Assembly: GCA_043228905.1 (NCBI GenBank) | Contig: JBHGNT010000013.1 | Span: 6,324,001-6,388,000, forward strand | DNA: 64,000 nucleotides | Source of the DNA: Azolla caroliniana | Taxonomy: Eukaryota; Polypodiophyta | Direction of reading: 5' to 3' | Part shown: positions 12,145 to 24,065 of the stretch, piece after piece | How positions within the stretch are numbered: the stretch's first letter is position 1 | How the letters are laid out: every line of letters begins with the position of its first letter | The notes under the pieces: model-generated | The model's input: the letters and a program-made list of their open reading frames with translations, nothing else | Told to the model about the DNA's origin: nothing | Databases searched by the model: none | Translations under genes and position numbers: made by a program

Positions 12145-14899
12145 CAATCTCATGCCATTTCTTTGCCTACAAATTAAATCTAAATACAAGTCATTGGTTC
12201 GTTTTTCCTAGACTTGGCAATTTTCCTCTTCACAAGTCATGTCGTTATGTTCTTCTATTTTTATTAGCATTATGATTTGGCTTCATTGAAAAGAACAAGA
12301 CAAGAGAATAATAAGAGATTGTAATTCGTGGTCTATTCAGAATGGCAAATGATAGGATGATGTAGTTGTAATTTGTGTGTGAATGTGTACTTCGGATAAC
12401 GTAATGATGAGTCGCCACCATAAATGTAGCTTCACATTGTTTATAAAAGTGGCAAAGATCTTGCCTAGATAAAAGGGTTTTCAACATTCAAATTTGGGAC
12501 TTGTTGTGAATGCAATCGAAGGCTTGCTTAACTATGACGATTATTCTTTTATACGAAATTGACACATTTGTCAAATATGCCACTTTAAGGGAAGTTCCTA
12601 ACATATGTGTGTTACACATTGATTATTAAGATAAATCACATGGATGAGAGTAAGTTCATGAGATGATTCTTGTAACCTCTCTTATGCTAAGGTTAATAAT
12701 GTATTCACATCGAGTTGTAAGCAAGGAAGTTCCAAAATAAAACGCAAGCATGCCCCCTACCCTATGCATACACACACATTGTGTTGAAACATCTATGTTT
12801 AAATTTTAATGGTAGAAGGAATGTTTTACAAAACACCATGATGTGACTATGGCCACTATGGGTATTCATTGTGATTGGCTTCAACGTTAAAAAATAACAA
12901 ACAACAATTGTCATGTATTTTGTGGCATAATATTTGTAACATACTACACTATTCAACCATAATTCGCAAAAAGAATCCATGTTCTAATGATCATGGTTTT
13001 CCATTCATAACTTGGATTTACACCTTCAAATGTTCTCCAAATCCTGAGTACATTTGTAAAGGGCAAGTATTGTTTCCAATTAGGCCTAGAACCATGGGGG
13101 TAAAAACCAATCAAGTATTAGCACCATCATGGATATATTATTTTCATCATGCATAATGCATTCTATACTCTTTTATGTCGTCGTCGGTCCCCTAAGACTT
13201 TGATTGTCCATGATCATCTTATGAATTTGGATCATCCACGTGGACTACTTTATTGCACCAAACTCAATCATCCAATCAACAAGTAAAGGATGGATGTTGA
13301 TATAGTAAATGAACAATAAATGTTTTGTTCATGCTAGAAAGGTGACTTCATCTAGATGCTAAAACTAGCAAATCTAGATAAGTCTTCTAACCCATTCTTG
13401 GATTGGGAACCCTAGCATTGATGTTATATCCTTAGGCATCTCGATGGTCATTAACATCACGTAAACACGCCCTTCATAAAAGGGTAGCCCAAGTAATTGT
13501 ATATTAAGATGCTCAACTTCATTTTCTTTTATTGGAATATCACCACTAATGTCGATGAACTCTAAGTATAGGATATGGTGTTGTCACAATGAATTGATGA
13601 TATTTTGGAAGTTCATCATTGGAGTTGAGATCAACGAAGAGAGTTAAGTGTCCATGTTTACATGCTAAATTTTGAGGCGACTTATTGGTTCATGCCTCGT
13701 TGCACCTCCAATTCATTGGCGACATCAATCAGGCTATGCGCTTGAGGTTTGTATACCCCCTTTATGCTTGAGGCATAATGTATTCTTCTTATTATCTACT
13801 ATACATTTAAAAATGGTTTGTTTTACAATATACATATATGCACATCCACTTTAGTTGGAATTAAAAATAAACGACCATTGTTAGAATGATTTATATGTAT
13901 ATGGCTATCTTGGTGAGTTGCAACTGCAAGGATATGTTCTTGGATGCAACAAAAGTGTGTGTTTATATATGTGTCTACCTGTTGGAATTAAAAATTTATC
14001 TCTCAAAAGCATGATGATTGGATCTAGTGCAATGTTTCAATAGAAATGCCAGATCTTTGGCACTAGCAAATAGTTGCGGCAAATATTTAGAATCAACTTA
14101 TTAATGATGTATTTCACCAGAGATGGAACAACTACCAAATGAATGGTGGAACTTCAACATTACTAAGCCAAATTCCAATATCTTTAATATAAACATAATT
14201 TCAATGATCTACAAAAAACATTTAAAAGAAAAATCCTTACAAAAATATGACATAGGTGATTAGGATTTAGATATGTCATGAATATAATGTGCACGTAATG
14301 ATATATGAACGTTGATATGTTTCTAGGTTAAGTGAGATAGTCATGAAGAAAGAATGCTTATTCATTATTTTGGAATGATGACTTACTTACCCTCATAGGA
14401 AATTGTCTTGTTAGGACGATTAATATTGTTGAATAGATTAAGTAAATTATACTAGACAAAATCATAAAAACAATTTAAAAGGTAAAGAGCGATAACCTAC
14501 TAAACGATACATACAAAGCATAATTTTAGTGATAAAATGTGGGTGACCAAATGTCGTTACAAATGTCAAGTTCATCATTTTGCGAAATGCTCCACCTAGT
14601 AAGATATACTTACATTGGGTAGTTGTGGTCGTAACCTAATGAAATCTTCTTTTTCATATTTCGTGATTGGCTAAGGAAGGTATATTGTTCACTCACATAC
14701 ATTTATTGTCCACCTTCTAGACACTTACATTTTCTTCATGTTCACGCATGAGTGCAAGCTTTTGAAAATTTTGGTACCTCTATAAACGAGACTTTTGTAG
14801 CACATTTATTGGTTCGTAAGGGTAATATAATTATCTTCATGATGATGATAGTACATCATATCCACCACCTTTCACACACACAAATATAGACAAAAACAC

Positions 14900-14938
<39 letters not shown>

Positions 14939-15048
14939 TCCTTTTGTTTCTTTTATTCTTACCCTTTTTCTTCATGTTTTAGTGAAAACAAACAACATCG
15001 CTCCCACAATCTTGTATGTTTCAACACCATGATTTGTTTGATCAGAAT
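12143..15048. other. AT-rich spacer with microsatellites, no gene recognised
   Basis: No family motif, LTR or convincing exon was seen. Open frames are short. Simple repeats include a CT run at about 14903-14932. The sequence resembles decayed intergenic DNA. Confidence 0.45.
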
Positions 15049-15204
15049 ATTACTAGAATGTGAAGAACCATTAACACATGAATAATTGTAATCAACACCA
15101 TCATTGTCATTGCCTCCATTTAGATTATTACTAGAATGTGAAGAACAACCATTAACACATGAATAATTGTGATGAACACCATCATTGTCATTGCCTCCAT
15201 TTAG
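15049..15204. repeat. Two-copy 78-bp tandem duplication in an open minus frame
   Basis: The unit beginning ATTACTAGAATGTGAAGAAC at 15049 is repeated from 15127 with few differences and one 3-base indel. On the minus strand it keeps one frame, encoding a 25-26-residue Asn/Ser-rich peptide twice (core LNGGNDNDGV). That frame is open for about 100 codons (about 15290-14985) but lacks a recognisable domain. It may be an exon fragment or chance. Confidence 0.55.
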
Positions 15205-15385
15205 CTCGGGTATTGAATCATCACATTTGATTATGAAAAATTTGTACTCTTTTGGATCTGTTTCATGTGTGTGAGGGAGATTTTATTATCATCTTTGAAG
15301 GTCAAATCTGACCTATGAGACCAAAAATATTACGTTTCACGGAATATATGTGAAAGTGAGTAACGACTCTTGATGTTCAAGAACT

Positions 15386-17091
15386 TTACAAATGAATGTT
15401 GCAATCGGGACTGCACACTATGACTGTGAGAGAAATTTGTGCAAGGTTTTGGTTTGGTTGAAGATGTGTGGAAAGCATTGTTGAATGTGATAAAAGACAA
15501 AGCATTAATTCGGTCCCGTGGGAGGTAGGAGCCGACGCTTGTTGTGTCGTGCGCACACTGTTCTCCGACTGCGTAATGTGCTCCTGTGCTTTGTTTAACT
15601 GCTCTTGGGTTATTTTCACCGTTTTCCAAACGTTTTTGTTTTTAATCACCATATCTTTAACGTCCAGGGTGACTTTCGTTAACTCCCTATGGACCTCTAC
15701 TAAGGCCATGTTAAGTGGAGGTAGTTCGATTCCTACGCGGAGAACCCCGCGTTGTGCTTCCTTCCTACCCGTGCTAGGGGTCCTTCGTCTTCGCTTTTTG
15801 CCGTCTGGGTTAGTGCACGCTCAATCATCTGTCGTTTGGCGTGCTCTTTTGCCATTCGTTGGGTCACTTTTATCTGTTGTGTCACCAGAAACTCCATGAG
15901 TTCGTACGTTGTGCCAAATTGCAAGAGTGCGCCAAATTCATGGGACGTGTCCGGGATGTCAGGGTACGACAACACTTCGCTCTCCGCCGTCACTACACCT
16001 TTACCGTGTTGCGAGTGAGCGGTTATTATTGGCTGCTATTTGGATATGAGCTCTAATGTCGTAGTGGCCTCTATAGGGGCGGAATCTTCGACACCTGGGG
16101 CTATATCTTTTACATGTCTGCGACCATCCTTTCTATCCTACCTCCGATGCTTGGGTTTCGGACTTCCGCGTGTTGTCTCCTGCTTATCTCGGGGCATTGT
16201 TGGTTGTGCTTCGCCGGAGTGAGCACAGTTTGTTTGTGGGTCTTCTTGTGACGGGGAGGCTTCTGTTACGCGGCGATTTGCTTCTTCCTCCCATTCTGCC
16301 CGCGAGGTTAGCTAATCTTCGTTTGGCTGACTGTGGCGTAGACGTTTGGCGGTTTGTTTCCGGGGCGGGGAGGTCGTGGGGAGGGATAGTACTGTCAAGT
16401 ACTGTTGGATGATTGGGCGAAGCTTCTTTCCGAACTGAAACGTGTGCAGGCCCTCCCTCAATGCTAGTCCCGTAATGACTCCCCAATCGACAGGGCGTCC
16501 CTCGCATGTATCGATGACGATGTCGGCTTTCTGTTTTGGCATCCCTTAGGCGTTGGTGTGTACGCAGCCTACTTCCAGCAAGAACTTCGCCACTTCCCGA
16601 AAAAATGGGTTCTTGATATCCCGTGTTCTGTAGGCCTTCGCAGAGGTTGAATATTCTCTGAAATACTATTCGAACAGCTCTGGAGGAGGAAATTTGAACT
16701 TCCATTCGCTAATCTCGGATAAACCCATCTTCTTCTTGATGTTGGAGTTTGTTATTGTGTCGACATTAAGTTTCTTGGCAACTTCGTGGGCATCTGGGTG
16801 TGGTGGAGCTTCTGCTACCCAGATGTAGCCTTCAAAGCCCTTCTCCTGTAGCCATCGCCGTAGAGCCATGGAGATAGAGATTGGCATGTTGTCTTGATAA
16901 GATGTGTGGGAAGAACGACTAGGGGGTAAGGATCGCAAGGTGATACATTCGTGGTGCCTCAAGTAAGCTGGGGAGTGAGGGGAACGAGGAGAGCGAGAAG
17001 AGCAGAAGGCTTGAGGTTGTTTTCTGTGATATGCAGAAAACTGTCTGTTGTCTTCTTTTGGTGAGTTAGGGTTCCTAGGTCTGTGAATCAT
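15386..17091 (-). pseudogene. Additional ORF downstream of integrase in gypsy L
   Basis: After a spacer of about 140 bp with a TTC repeat, a new frame on the same strand opens at ATG 17091 (or 16887, MPISISMALRRWLQEKGFEG). It can be followed through shifts and stops at about 16,665, 16,540, 16,310 and 15,730 to about 15,386. The conceptual product has a globular N-terminal half (KKKMGLSEISEWKFKFPPPE; ADIVIDTCEGRPVDWGVITG) and a charged, helix-rich C-terminal half (KVTQRMAKEHAKRQMIERAL) with coiled-coil character. No signal peptide or membrane segment is visible, so it is not an obvious envelope. I recognise no domain. Confidence 0.5.
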
Positions 17092-17229
17092 TATGCAGAC
17101 ACGTGTTCTCCTTTTCTTGGAAAGTGTCTATGCATGCAGTCCCTTTAATAGTCGTGATTGTCCTCTCTTCTTCTTCTTCTTCTTCTTCATTTTTTTCATT
17201 TCATACCTAACGGTTAAGGCTAGTTATTA

Positions 17230-18303
17230 GTACATTAATGTTACATATTTACCAATGGGTCCCATGTACTGATCATTGCATAAACAAATGGCTGGATTAT
17301 ATTTCTCGGGGTGAAACAGATTTGGCGGCATGGGTACCAAATAGGGCTTTAAGTGAAACCCATTGACTTTTTGAAGCACAACTTCGATGGCGAGGGTGCC
17401 TAATTCGAATGTCCCGTTCTCTGTTCCAATTAACTAGTACGGCCGTGTCCATCGGAACCGTAGTTTTCCCGGCATTTGTCCCGTGTGTGTTTGGAAAACG
17501 AGGACCGTTTTCCCAATTCTAAAGTGTTTCTCATTGGTGCCGTGGTGTCGGTTCACGAATGCCTTCCGCTGTCATTGCTCGTGCTTGAGGATCACCATGT
17601 TGTGGACCCTAGCTTCGCCTAATTCAAGTAATTGCTGTAACCAAATTTGTTTGGACTGTCCCTCCGACATCCGTTCACGGACCTGTATGCGTAAGCTTGG
17701 TATCTGGAACTCAATAGGCATTACGGCTTCCAGCCCGAACGCTAGCCGGAATGGTGTCGATTGAACACTGGTTTTGTAACTCATGCAGTAAGCCCATAAG
17801 GCGCTATGCAGCTTCGTGTCCCAATCCGTGCGGTTACCATTGACGATCTTTTTTAGGATATTCTGAAGTGTCTTGTTCGTTGACTCTGCTATACCATTCG
17901 CTTGAGGATAATACGACGTACTCTTCTTATGAACCACAACGTAATGTTTCGTGAGATTGTGAATGACCCCATTCAAGAAATGGTTGCCCTAGTCGCTGAT
18001 GAGCTCAATCGGACAGCCAAAACGGCACCAAATCTGTTCGTACAAAAAATTTGTCGTAGACGCCGCGGTGTTATCCCGTAACGCTTTTGCCTCCACCCAT
18101 TTCGTACAATATTCTGTGGCTACTAGAACATATTTGTTTCCCGTACGGGCCCCTGCTGGAGTAAAAGGTCCAACGAAATCAAGGCCCCATTTCTTGAAGG
18201 GTTCAAGCTGCAACACTAGATGGTGGGGCGTCCGTGCTAGCTCTATTGGTTGGCCCATTCTTTGGCAGGGGGTCACACTCTTTGCAGTATGTGTACGCAT
18301 CAT
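17230..18303 (-). pseudogene. Integrase of gypsy L
   Basis: The segment starts after the zinc-finger histidines, at the CxxCQRMGQPI-like end. It contains GLDFVGPFTP (first catalytic Asp), the WVEAKALRDNTAA region, and, after a stop near 17,985, SYYPQANGIAEST with the catalytic Glu. A C-terminal tail (KLRFRWTRPY ... VNGFHLKPYL) ends near 17,230. At least two stops interrupt it. Confidence 0.7.
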
Positions 18304-18349
18304 TTTGACTCATTGGCCACCACAACCCTACTTACCATACTTTCCAGTA

Positions 18350-19446
18350 ATTGACACATACCCGAATTTTGCCATTTTTCTTTGGTACCACCACTATTGG
18401 GCTAAGCCATGTAGCTAGTTTAATTGGCCGAATGAACCTAGCTTTTAAGAGCTTGTCAATTTCCTCTTTTACGCGTGTTGTGTAGTTTGGGTTCATGAAA
18501 TAACGTCTTTGTTCAAGTTAATTTTGTGGCTGGTAGAATTTGGGGTCGAGCCCTTTTATGTCTTCGTGCAACCATGTGAAGATATCCTTAAATTCTCGTA
18601 GCAGCTCAATCATGGCCCTTTTTTCACTTGGCATCAGGTATTTTGTGATCGAGAGTAGCCTTGGTGCTTCGGCAGACCCTACATTGATATCCTCCAAGGC
18701 CGACGATGTGACTCTTTGCGAGATTTCCATCTCTCTTTTGAATGCCTCCAGTGCTCTGTTTCGCTCCAACACGGATTCAGGATCTAGTTCATACTCGTCC
18801 TCGTTCAATGCACTCATTGGGACGTACTCACTAGCGGCCTCGAGGATGTCATTTCAAACAACGGTATTATCCGTGGATTTTTGTCTAGGTACGCTTCGAG
18901 CTCCGTATCCTCCAACCCTTCTAGCATATTAATCTCTTTCACGTAAAGCGACGTTATTGCTTTCGTGGGTGCGGATGTCTCTTGCGTTGGTACCCAGACC
19001 TTGTTTCGCCCTCGACGAAAACTAATGTAGTTGTGTTGCCAGTTCTGCTTGATATTAGCAGATCGTAGCCATGGTCTACCTAACAAGATCGGATATGCCC
19101 ATGGGGCGTGTAAATCCAACACCACTGCGGAAATCTCAAAGTTGTGTCCGCCAACTATAATTCCTAACTTCTGAATCAATCATCGTGGTATGACGGAACG
19201 AGCGTCTGCCATTCAGAGCTAGAATGGGCATGCCTCCCGGTCTGTTACGCCGAGGCGGTTACATGTGGATTTACTGATCACATTTACTCTGGAACCGCCG
19301 TCGACAATGCATCTCGTTATTTCTTGTCCTTGCAGTACCACTTTGATGGCTGGGTTGTGGTGATCCACCACCATTGGACCTGAGCTAGACTCTGTGTAAT
19401 TAGCCGAAATCTCTAGTCCCTCGGTGCCCTGTATTTGATTTTCCAC
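18350..19446 (-). pseudogene. Protease and truncated RT start of gypsy L
   Basis: A retropepsin-like segment (19446-19219) includes VVLQGQEITRCIVDGGSRVN, where DGGS occupies the place of the catalytic D-[ST]-G. The next pieces carry ILLGRPWL (flap/second-lobe region, 19179-18814) and the linker to RT, EFKDIFTWLHEDIKGLDPKF (18817-18518). RT begins with ATWLSPIVVVPKKNGKIRVC near 18,400 and is then lost. Several stops and shifts separate the pieces. Confidence 0.65.
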
Positions 19447-19660
19447 GTTCTACCAAAACCACGAAACAAGCCGTAATAGTTTGTCCACGGTCAACATAAT
19501 TTTGTAGTCTGCCAGTGCTTGCTATATCCGATCTGGCCTTAATGTTGTGCCTTCCATTTGCGCGGTGATGTTTGCGGACTCTTGCCGCATGTGTTTGCTT
19601 TCTCCACCCAAGCCTGTGCTATTTTGCGTATTTCATCTTGTTCCGCCCACTTCGTGTTTT

Positions 19661-21198
19661 TCACCTTACTGCAGTTTGTGACCTACTGGACGTCCCTTTA
19701 TCGCGTCTTGGGCATTGAGTTGCATAATGACCTGGTTGATAGCAAATAATAGTGCACATTGGACTCACCTTTTTCCACGACCGAGGTTGTGGTGGTCTCC
19801 ATAAGTGCTGTCTGTTCTTCCCTGGTTCGCTGAAACCACCTGTTGTTGCGAGGCTTCTGGCGATACTCCCGACGGTTATCCTCGCGCAGTTCATCCTCCA
19901 AGCTTTCCTCGTTATTGCGGTGGTTCCGTGATTGGCGATGCCCTCCATACATCCGCAACCCTGCCTATCCGCCATGATTGTTGGTGGGATGCCAGTTATC
20001 ATAGCGTGCAACATACATTCGCAACCCTCTTCCCCTGCTCCGATACTCCTCTTCTTCCTGCTCCTCTTCGTCAGAATAAGGGTCATTATTGCGACGATGA
20101 CGGTATGGCCTTTCAACACGCTGACTTCACTCCGTGTGACGGTATCACTCCTGTTGGCCTTGGTCGTTGTGGGGGGCCAACCTCTGACGCTCCATACGAC
20201 GAACTGTGGATGTGGGCTTGTTCAGCATGTTATATTCGCACTAGTCCATCGTACGCGCTCACGAATGACAGATGGGGCAGTGTATCCACATATTATACTC
20301 TACCGCGGAGTACCCTCAATTCAAGCAAATCGTGCATTGAATGGATTGGCAAAAACGGTAGTCCTTGTCCCTGGGTAGTGCGTGTCTTAGCGATGCCATA
20401 GACATTCCATCATCCTCCTCTTCTAGCTCAAGTTGTAAGGCCCGTTCTATGACTGTGTCCATCATTTGGCCCGTGAGATTTTGAGTATTTAACGTTCTAC
20501 GGAGGGGTCGATTAATGCTGCCAAAAATGTTTCTTTGGCCTCATCCTCCGTCGGAGCGCGTGTCAGCTGTCAACATAAACTCTAGAATTGCAAGCTGAAG
20601 TCAGCCATGGACTCTTGTGGTAGTTGTTTGATCGTATAAAATTGATCGATGATCTCACGTTGGGGAATACTTCGATGAAAGAATCATAAGGACGAGGATT
20701 GGAGTTGGTCGAAGGCTACGAACGTCGTGATGTCAAGATGGGAATGCCAACAGGCAGCTCACCCATCTAGGGTTAGTCTGAACTCGGTGATTTTTGATCG
20801 TGGGCTTCCGCTTCCGGAAGCCGTTGCGACATATGATTCGTGTTCCACACGTTCTGGAATGATCGAACGTGTCCCTGGGCGTCAGTGTCTCCGCTGAAAC
20901 GAGAGTATGAGAAAGCCATTCCTGTCGATAAACTAGCATCAGAGGGGGTACTACCAGCTTGATGTGGGGTTGTCTGAGAAGTGGCAGTTTCACTATATTG
21001 GTCCGGTGGAGATAAGACCTCTTGCCCAACGATGATGTGTGCGGTAAGCATCGATTCGAGCGTATACTCTGAGAGAGACGGAATGCAGTCGCTGATGCGT
21101 GGTCTTCGAGTAGCGCATTCTTCTGTCTTCGGGGTGAAGGACCTGGTCTGTGGTCGATCTTGTCGAGTCGGTTCTTGGTTGCGTCCGCGGCTAGACAT
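19661..21198 (-). pseudogene. Gag of gypsy L, frameshifted
   Basis: The N-terminal piece (21198-20773, 141 codons) is hydrophilic and Ser/Thr-rich. Shifted frames continue with a capsid-like stretch around 20,700-20,590 (IPQREIIDQFYTIKQLP) and a basic Arg-rich tail ending in a CCHC-like knuckle near 19,760-19,710 (CYQPGHYATQCPRR). The knuckle is split by a one-base shift. The product would be the structural capsid protein but cannot be translated whole. Confidence 0.6.
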
Positions 21199-21249
21199 CC
21201 ATTCCCTGATGCTCGGCTATGAGGATTCACAGATCACCAGGCGTGCCAA

Positions 21250-22062
21250 AAGTGTTACGAATTAAGAACACAGCCTACCCTCAGTCCATCGGGGTAGGGT
21301 TTAAGGAGATGGTGGTTCAGAGAATGGATTCGCTTAATATGTGCAAGCACAACGTCTTAATTGTAGAGCGTCACTAAATGTCCATGAAGGTAAGGCATAC
21401 ACTAGAGCTAGCTACAACCGAGCTCCTGCCTACCGTGCGTCCACAACATGGGCGTGTTACCCAATACCTTCAAGAAGAGGTGAATTAGCTTCTATTTCGA
21501 AGCCTCTGATATGTAGGAGGATTGAAAATCCTTTCTGATGTTGACACCTGTTGGACCTTCGGAAATTTATCAATTGGTTTGGTCGGTTTGGAGCTATCAG
21601 AGCTGGATCCACCAACATTCTTATGAATGCAATAAGAATAATATTCTTACGAATGCGAGAGTTACTGCGCTCATTACCAATATTACTCAGTATCAGGCAA
21701 AACAAAAACCTGGGATTAGCTTCTAGTCTGTGATACGAACGATGAATATTTTGAATCCATATTGTGCAGGGAGACACCTCTCTCGCTATTCCAAACCCAA
21801 TCAGCGTACACTGTCTCTCGAGATGAAACTTCCATGTACATTTCTGAGATATGATCGATTGTATAGCAACTTTCCTTAAGACGGTTACACGTATGAACCA
21901 ATACATAGACAGAGACAAAGAAGACTAAACACAGAGATCAGAGAGGACAGTACCACTATATTAGATGACTTACGCTCAAAACTGCACTAGCTATTACAAT
22001 GTTTCTATGCCCTTTATATACGCAAGGCATAGTCGGTTACGCTTCCTGCGTGAACCATTACA
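21250..22062 (-). repeat. Putative 5' LTR of gypsy L
   Basis: On the minus strand the sequence opens TGTAATGGTTCACGCAGG at 22062 and has a TATATAAAG box at 22020-22012. It runs to a putative primer-binding region (TTTTGGCACGCCTGG, about 21250-21236) just before gag. The right boundary abuts the LTR of copia A with only 4 bases between. Without a second LTR copy the boundaries are approximate. Confidence 0.45.
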
Positions 22063-22066
22063 TGCG

Positions 22067-22533
22067 TGTTGAGCGAGCAAGCTCAACCGAATCCGGATCC
22101 GGATTGGCTGAATAAGCCAGAGCCGGATCAACATCCAGAAGGATGAGCCGGATCGGTATCCAGAAACAACCGGTCGGATCGGTGAGATGGATCGGAGAGC
22201 TGGATTCGAGCGGGAACCGGAAGCCTAGTAGTAGCCTAGACTACTAGGTAATCATTGTCTCGTAGTTAGTGTCAGTCGCTCATATGAACATTGAAGTACA
22301 TAGTACTTCTGTTAGTCCTTTTGAGGACTTGTATAAATAGTGCTGTTTAGCACGTTGTATGCACAGAGTTTTAGAGTGTTATTTTGAATTGAGTTTATGT
22401 TCTGCTCTCTCTGTCTCTCCCATGCGCGTATACTCTCTGTGTAATAAGCTTCTCCATTATACCTTCATCTTATTCTCTGTTGCTCTCCGGCTGAGCCGGT
22501 TCTATCTAATGCTTCCACACCTTAACATTAACA
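22067..22533 (+). repeat. 5' LTR of copia A
   Basis: Begins TGTTGAGCGAGCAAG and ends TTAACA directly before the PBS. A TATA-type box (GTATAAATAG) lies at 22331-22340 and would drive element transcription. CCGGAT-rich blocks resemble the LTR of element G. Confidence 0.75.
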
Positions 22534-22551
22534 TGGTATCAGAGCGCGAGG
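22534..22551 (+). other. Primer-binding site of copia A
   Basis: TGGTATCAGAGC at 22534-22545 matches the complement of plant initiator tRNA(Met) and directly follows the LTR. Confidence 0.85.
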
Positions 22552-22626
22552 GTTGAGAACCTCTACAACCAACACTTGCTTCGTGGACGAATCCTAGAAC
22601 CCGGTAACAATAGACAGAGAGAAGTT

Positions 22627-24065
22627 ATGGATAGAGGAATGGCGAGTTCATTTCCAACTACCCGTCTTGGTCATACAAGATGCACCAGTACCTACTGGGG
22701 CATAGATATTGGAGCTTCATGGAAGGAACGAACGAGGTAGCGCCGGAGCCAACACACGAGGACTTCTCGGTATGGGAGCAAGGAGCGAGCCGAGTATTGT
22801 ACTGTCTCGCGTCTTGTTTGCATGACCAGATGCTCGGCTACATAAAGGATGCAAAAACACCGAAGGAGGCCTAGGGAAATCCGAGGAAGATTTTCGCCGC
22901 GAGTACCACAGCCCGTAAGTTGAAGCTTCGACAAGAGCTTAACAACATCCGGCAAAGAGACATGTCGGTTACGGATTACACCACCAAAATAAAGGAGATT
23001 TGTGACACACTCGGGTCCATCAATGTGACGATGTACGAAGATGAGATGGTCCAAATCTGCCTCGGTGGTCTAGTAGAACGGTACGGGCCAATCCGGACGG
23101 CGATCTACACTCGGGAGAAGCCACCGTACTTCTTCGACTTACAATCAATGTTGATGGTCGAAGAAAACCACGTAAGCGGGTCGAGAACCACTCAATCGGA
23201 CATCTAGATGCTGTACACTAGGTCGGATCGGCCCCGTGGGCGTGGAGGATGAGTTGGGTTGGCACGCAATGGAGGCGGCCAGCAAGAGCAGGACAAAAGG
23301 CATAGAGATAGTGCCGATAGTAGTTCCGAACCCTCAACAATCAGGGGGAGTCAAAGCGGTGCCGAGAACCGGCAAGGAAAGGCCAACACAAAATGTTGGT
23401 ATTGTGGCAAGAAAGGCCATAGGGAAAATGAGTGCTGGAAGAAGCGTGTTGATTCGGACAAATCCAAATCTGGTAAAAGGGGTCGGGAAAACAGGCAAAG
23501 CTCGCACTACGCAGAAGGATCGGAAGGATCCAGAACCGGGAAGACCGGTAAAGGGCCAACCTTCATGATGAAGCACAAGGCTAACTCGATGAAGAAGACT
23601 ACTTCCAAATCGAAGGAAGTATGTTACGTTGATTCTGGAACGTCCAACCACATGACGAGCCATGAAGAGTGGTTCTCTTTTTTGGAGAAACCGGAACAAC
23701 CGAGGATTGTTGAAACTGGAGAGGACACCCCTCACCCGATTGTGCATGTTGGAGAAGTCCCTTTAAGCCATGTCGAACAAAAGGGGAAGCTGATGAATGT
23801 ATTACACATTCCGACAATCACAAAGAACCTGATATCGGTCGGACAAATTGTCGACCAGGGAATGCAGGTGCGGTTTACACACCTCGGGTGCTTCATCGAG
23901 GAAGAAGGCCGGATAATTGCGCAAGGGTGCAGTCAAGGGAGGATGTTCATCCTCAACACTAATGACGTCGGCACCGCCATGTTTGCCAAGGGATAGAAGG
24001 TTGAATCGGACATCGATCTCTGGCATAAGTGGATCGGCCATGTCAACTACCGGAGGCTTCAAGAC
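22627..24065 (+). pseudogene. Gag-protease of copia A, broken
   Basis: ATG 22627 starts a frame lost within 20 codons by a small deletion. The gag frame resumes with NYPSWSYKMHQYLLGH near 22,665, has a TAG where Trp is expected (about 22,873), then a UBN2-type gag (LRQELNNIRQRDMSVTDYT) and a CCHC knuckle (CWYCGKKGHRENEC, about 23,393). The protease motif is VDSGTSNHM (about 23,630), then LWHKWIGHVNYRRLQD of the integrase zinc region up to the breakpoint. Other lesions include TAG near 23,205 and 23,994. Confidence 0.75.

Larger units (their letters stand above)
15386..22062 (-). mobile_element. Gypsy element L, internally deleted, with extra 3' ORF
   Basis: Reading leftward from 22062 the order is 5' LTR, gag, zinc knuckle, protease, start of reverse transcriptase, late integrase, then an additional ORF. 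Most of RT, all RNase H and the integrase zinc finger are missing through a deletion near 18,310-18,350. No left-hand LTR was recognised, so the 3' end is truncated or unrecognisable. Many frames are shifted or stopped. Integrase motifs (VLVATEYCTKWVEAK; SYYPQANG) are Ty3/gypsy. Confidence 0.75.
22067..24065 (+). mobile_element. Copia element A, 5' half, cut at an inversion breakpoint
   Basis: A complete 5' LTR, a PBS and gag-protease coding are followed by an abrupt end at CTTCAAGAC (24065), inside the pre-integrase region. The missing continuation in the same reading phase is present on the opposite strand ending at 59948 (copia D). The LTR and protein are related to those of G. Confidence 0.8.
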
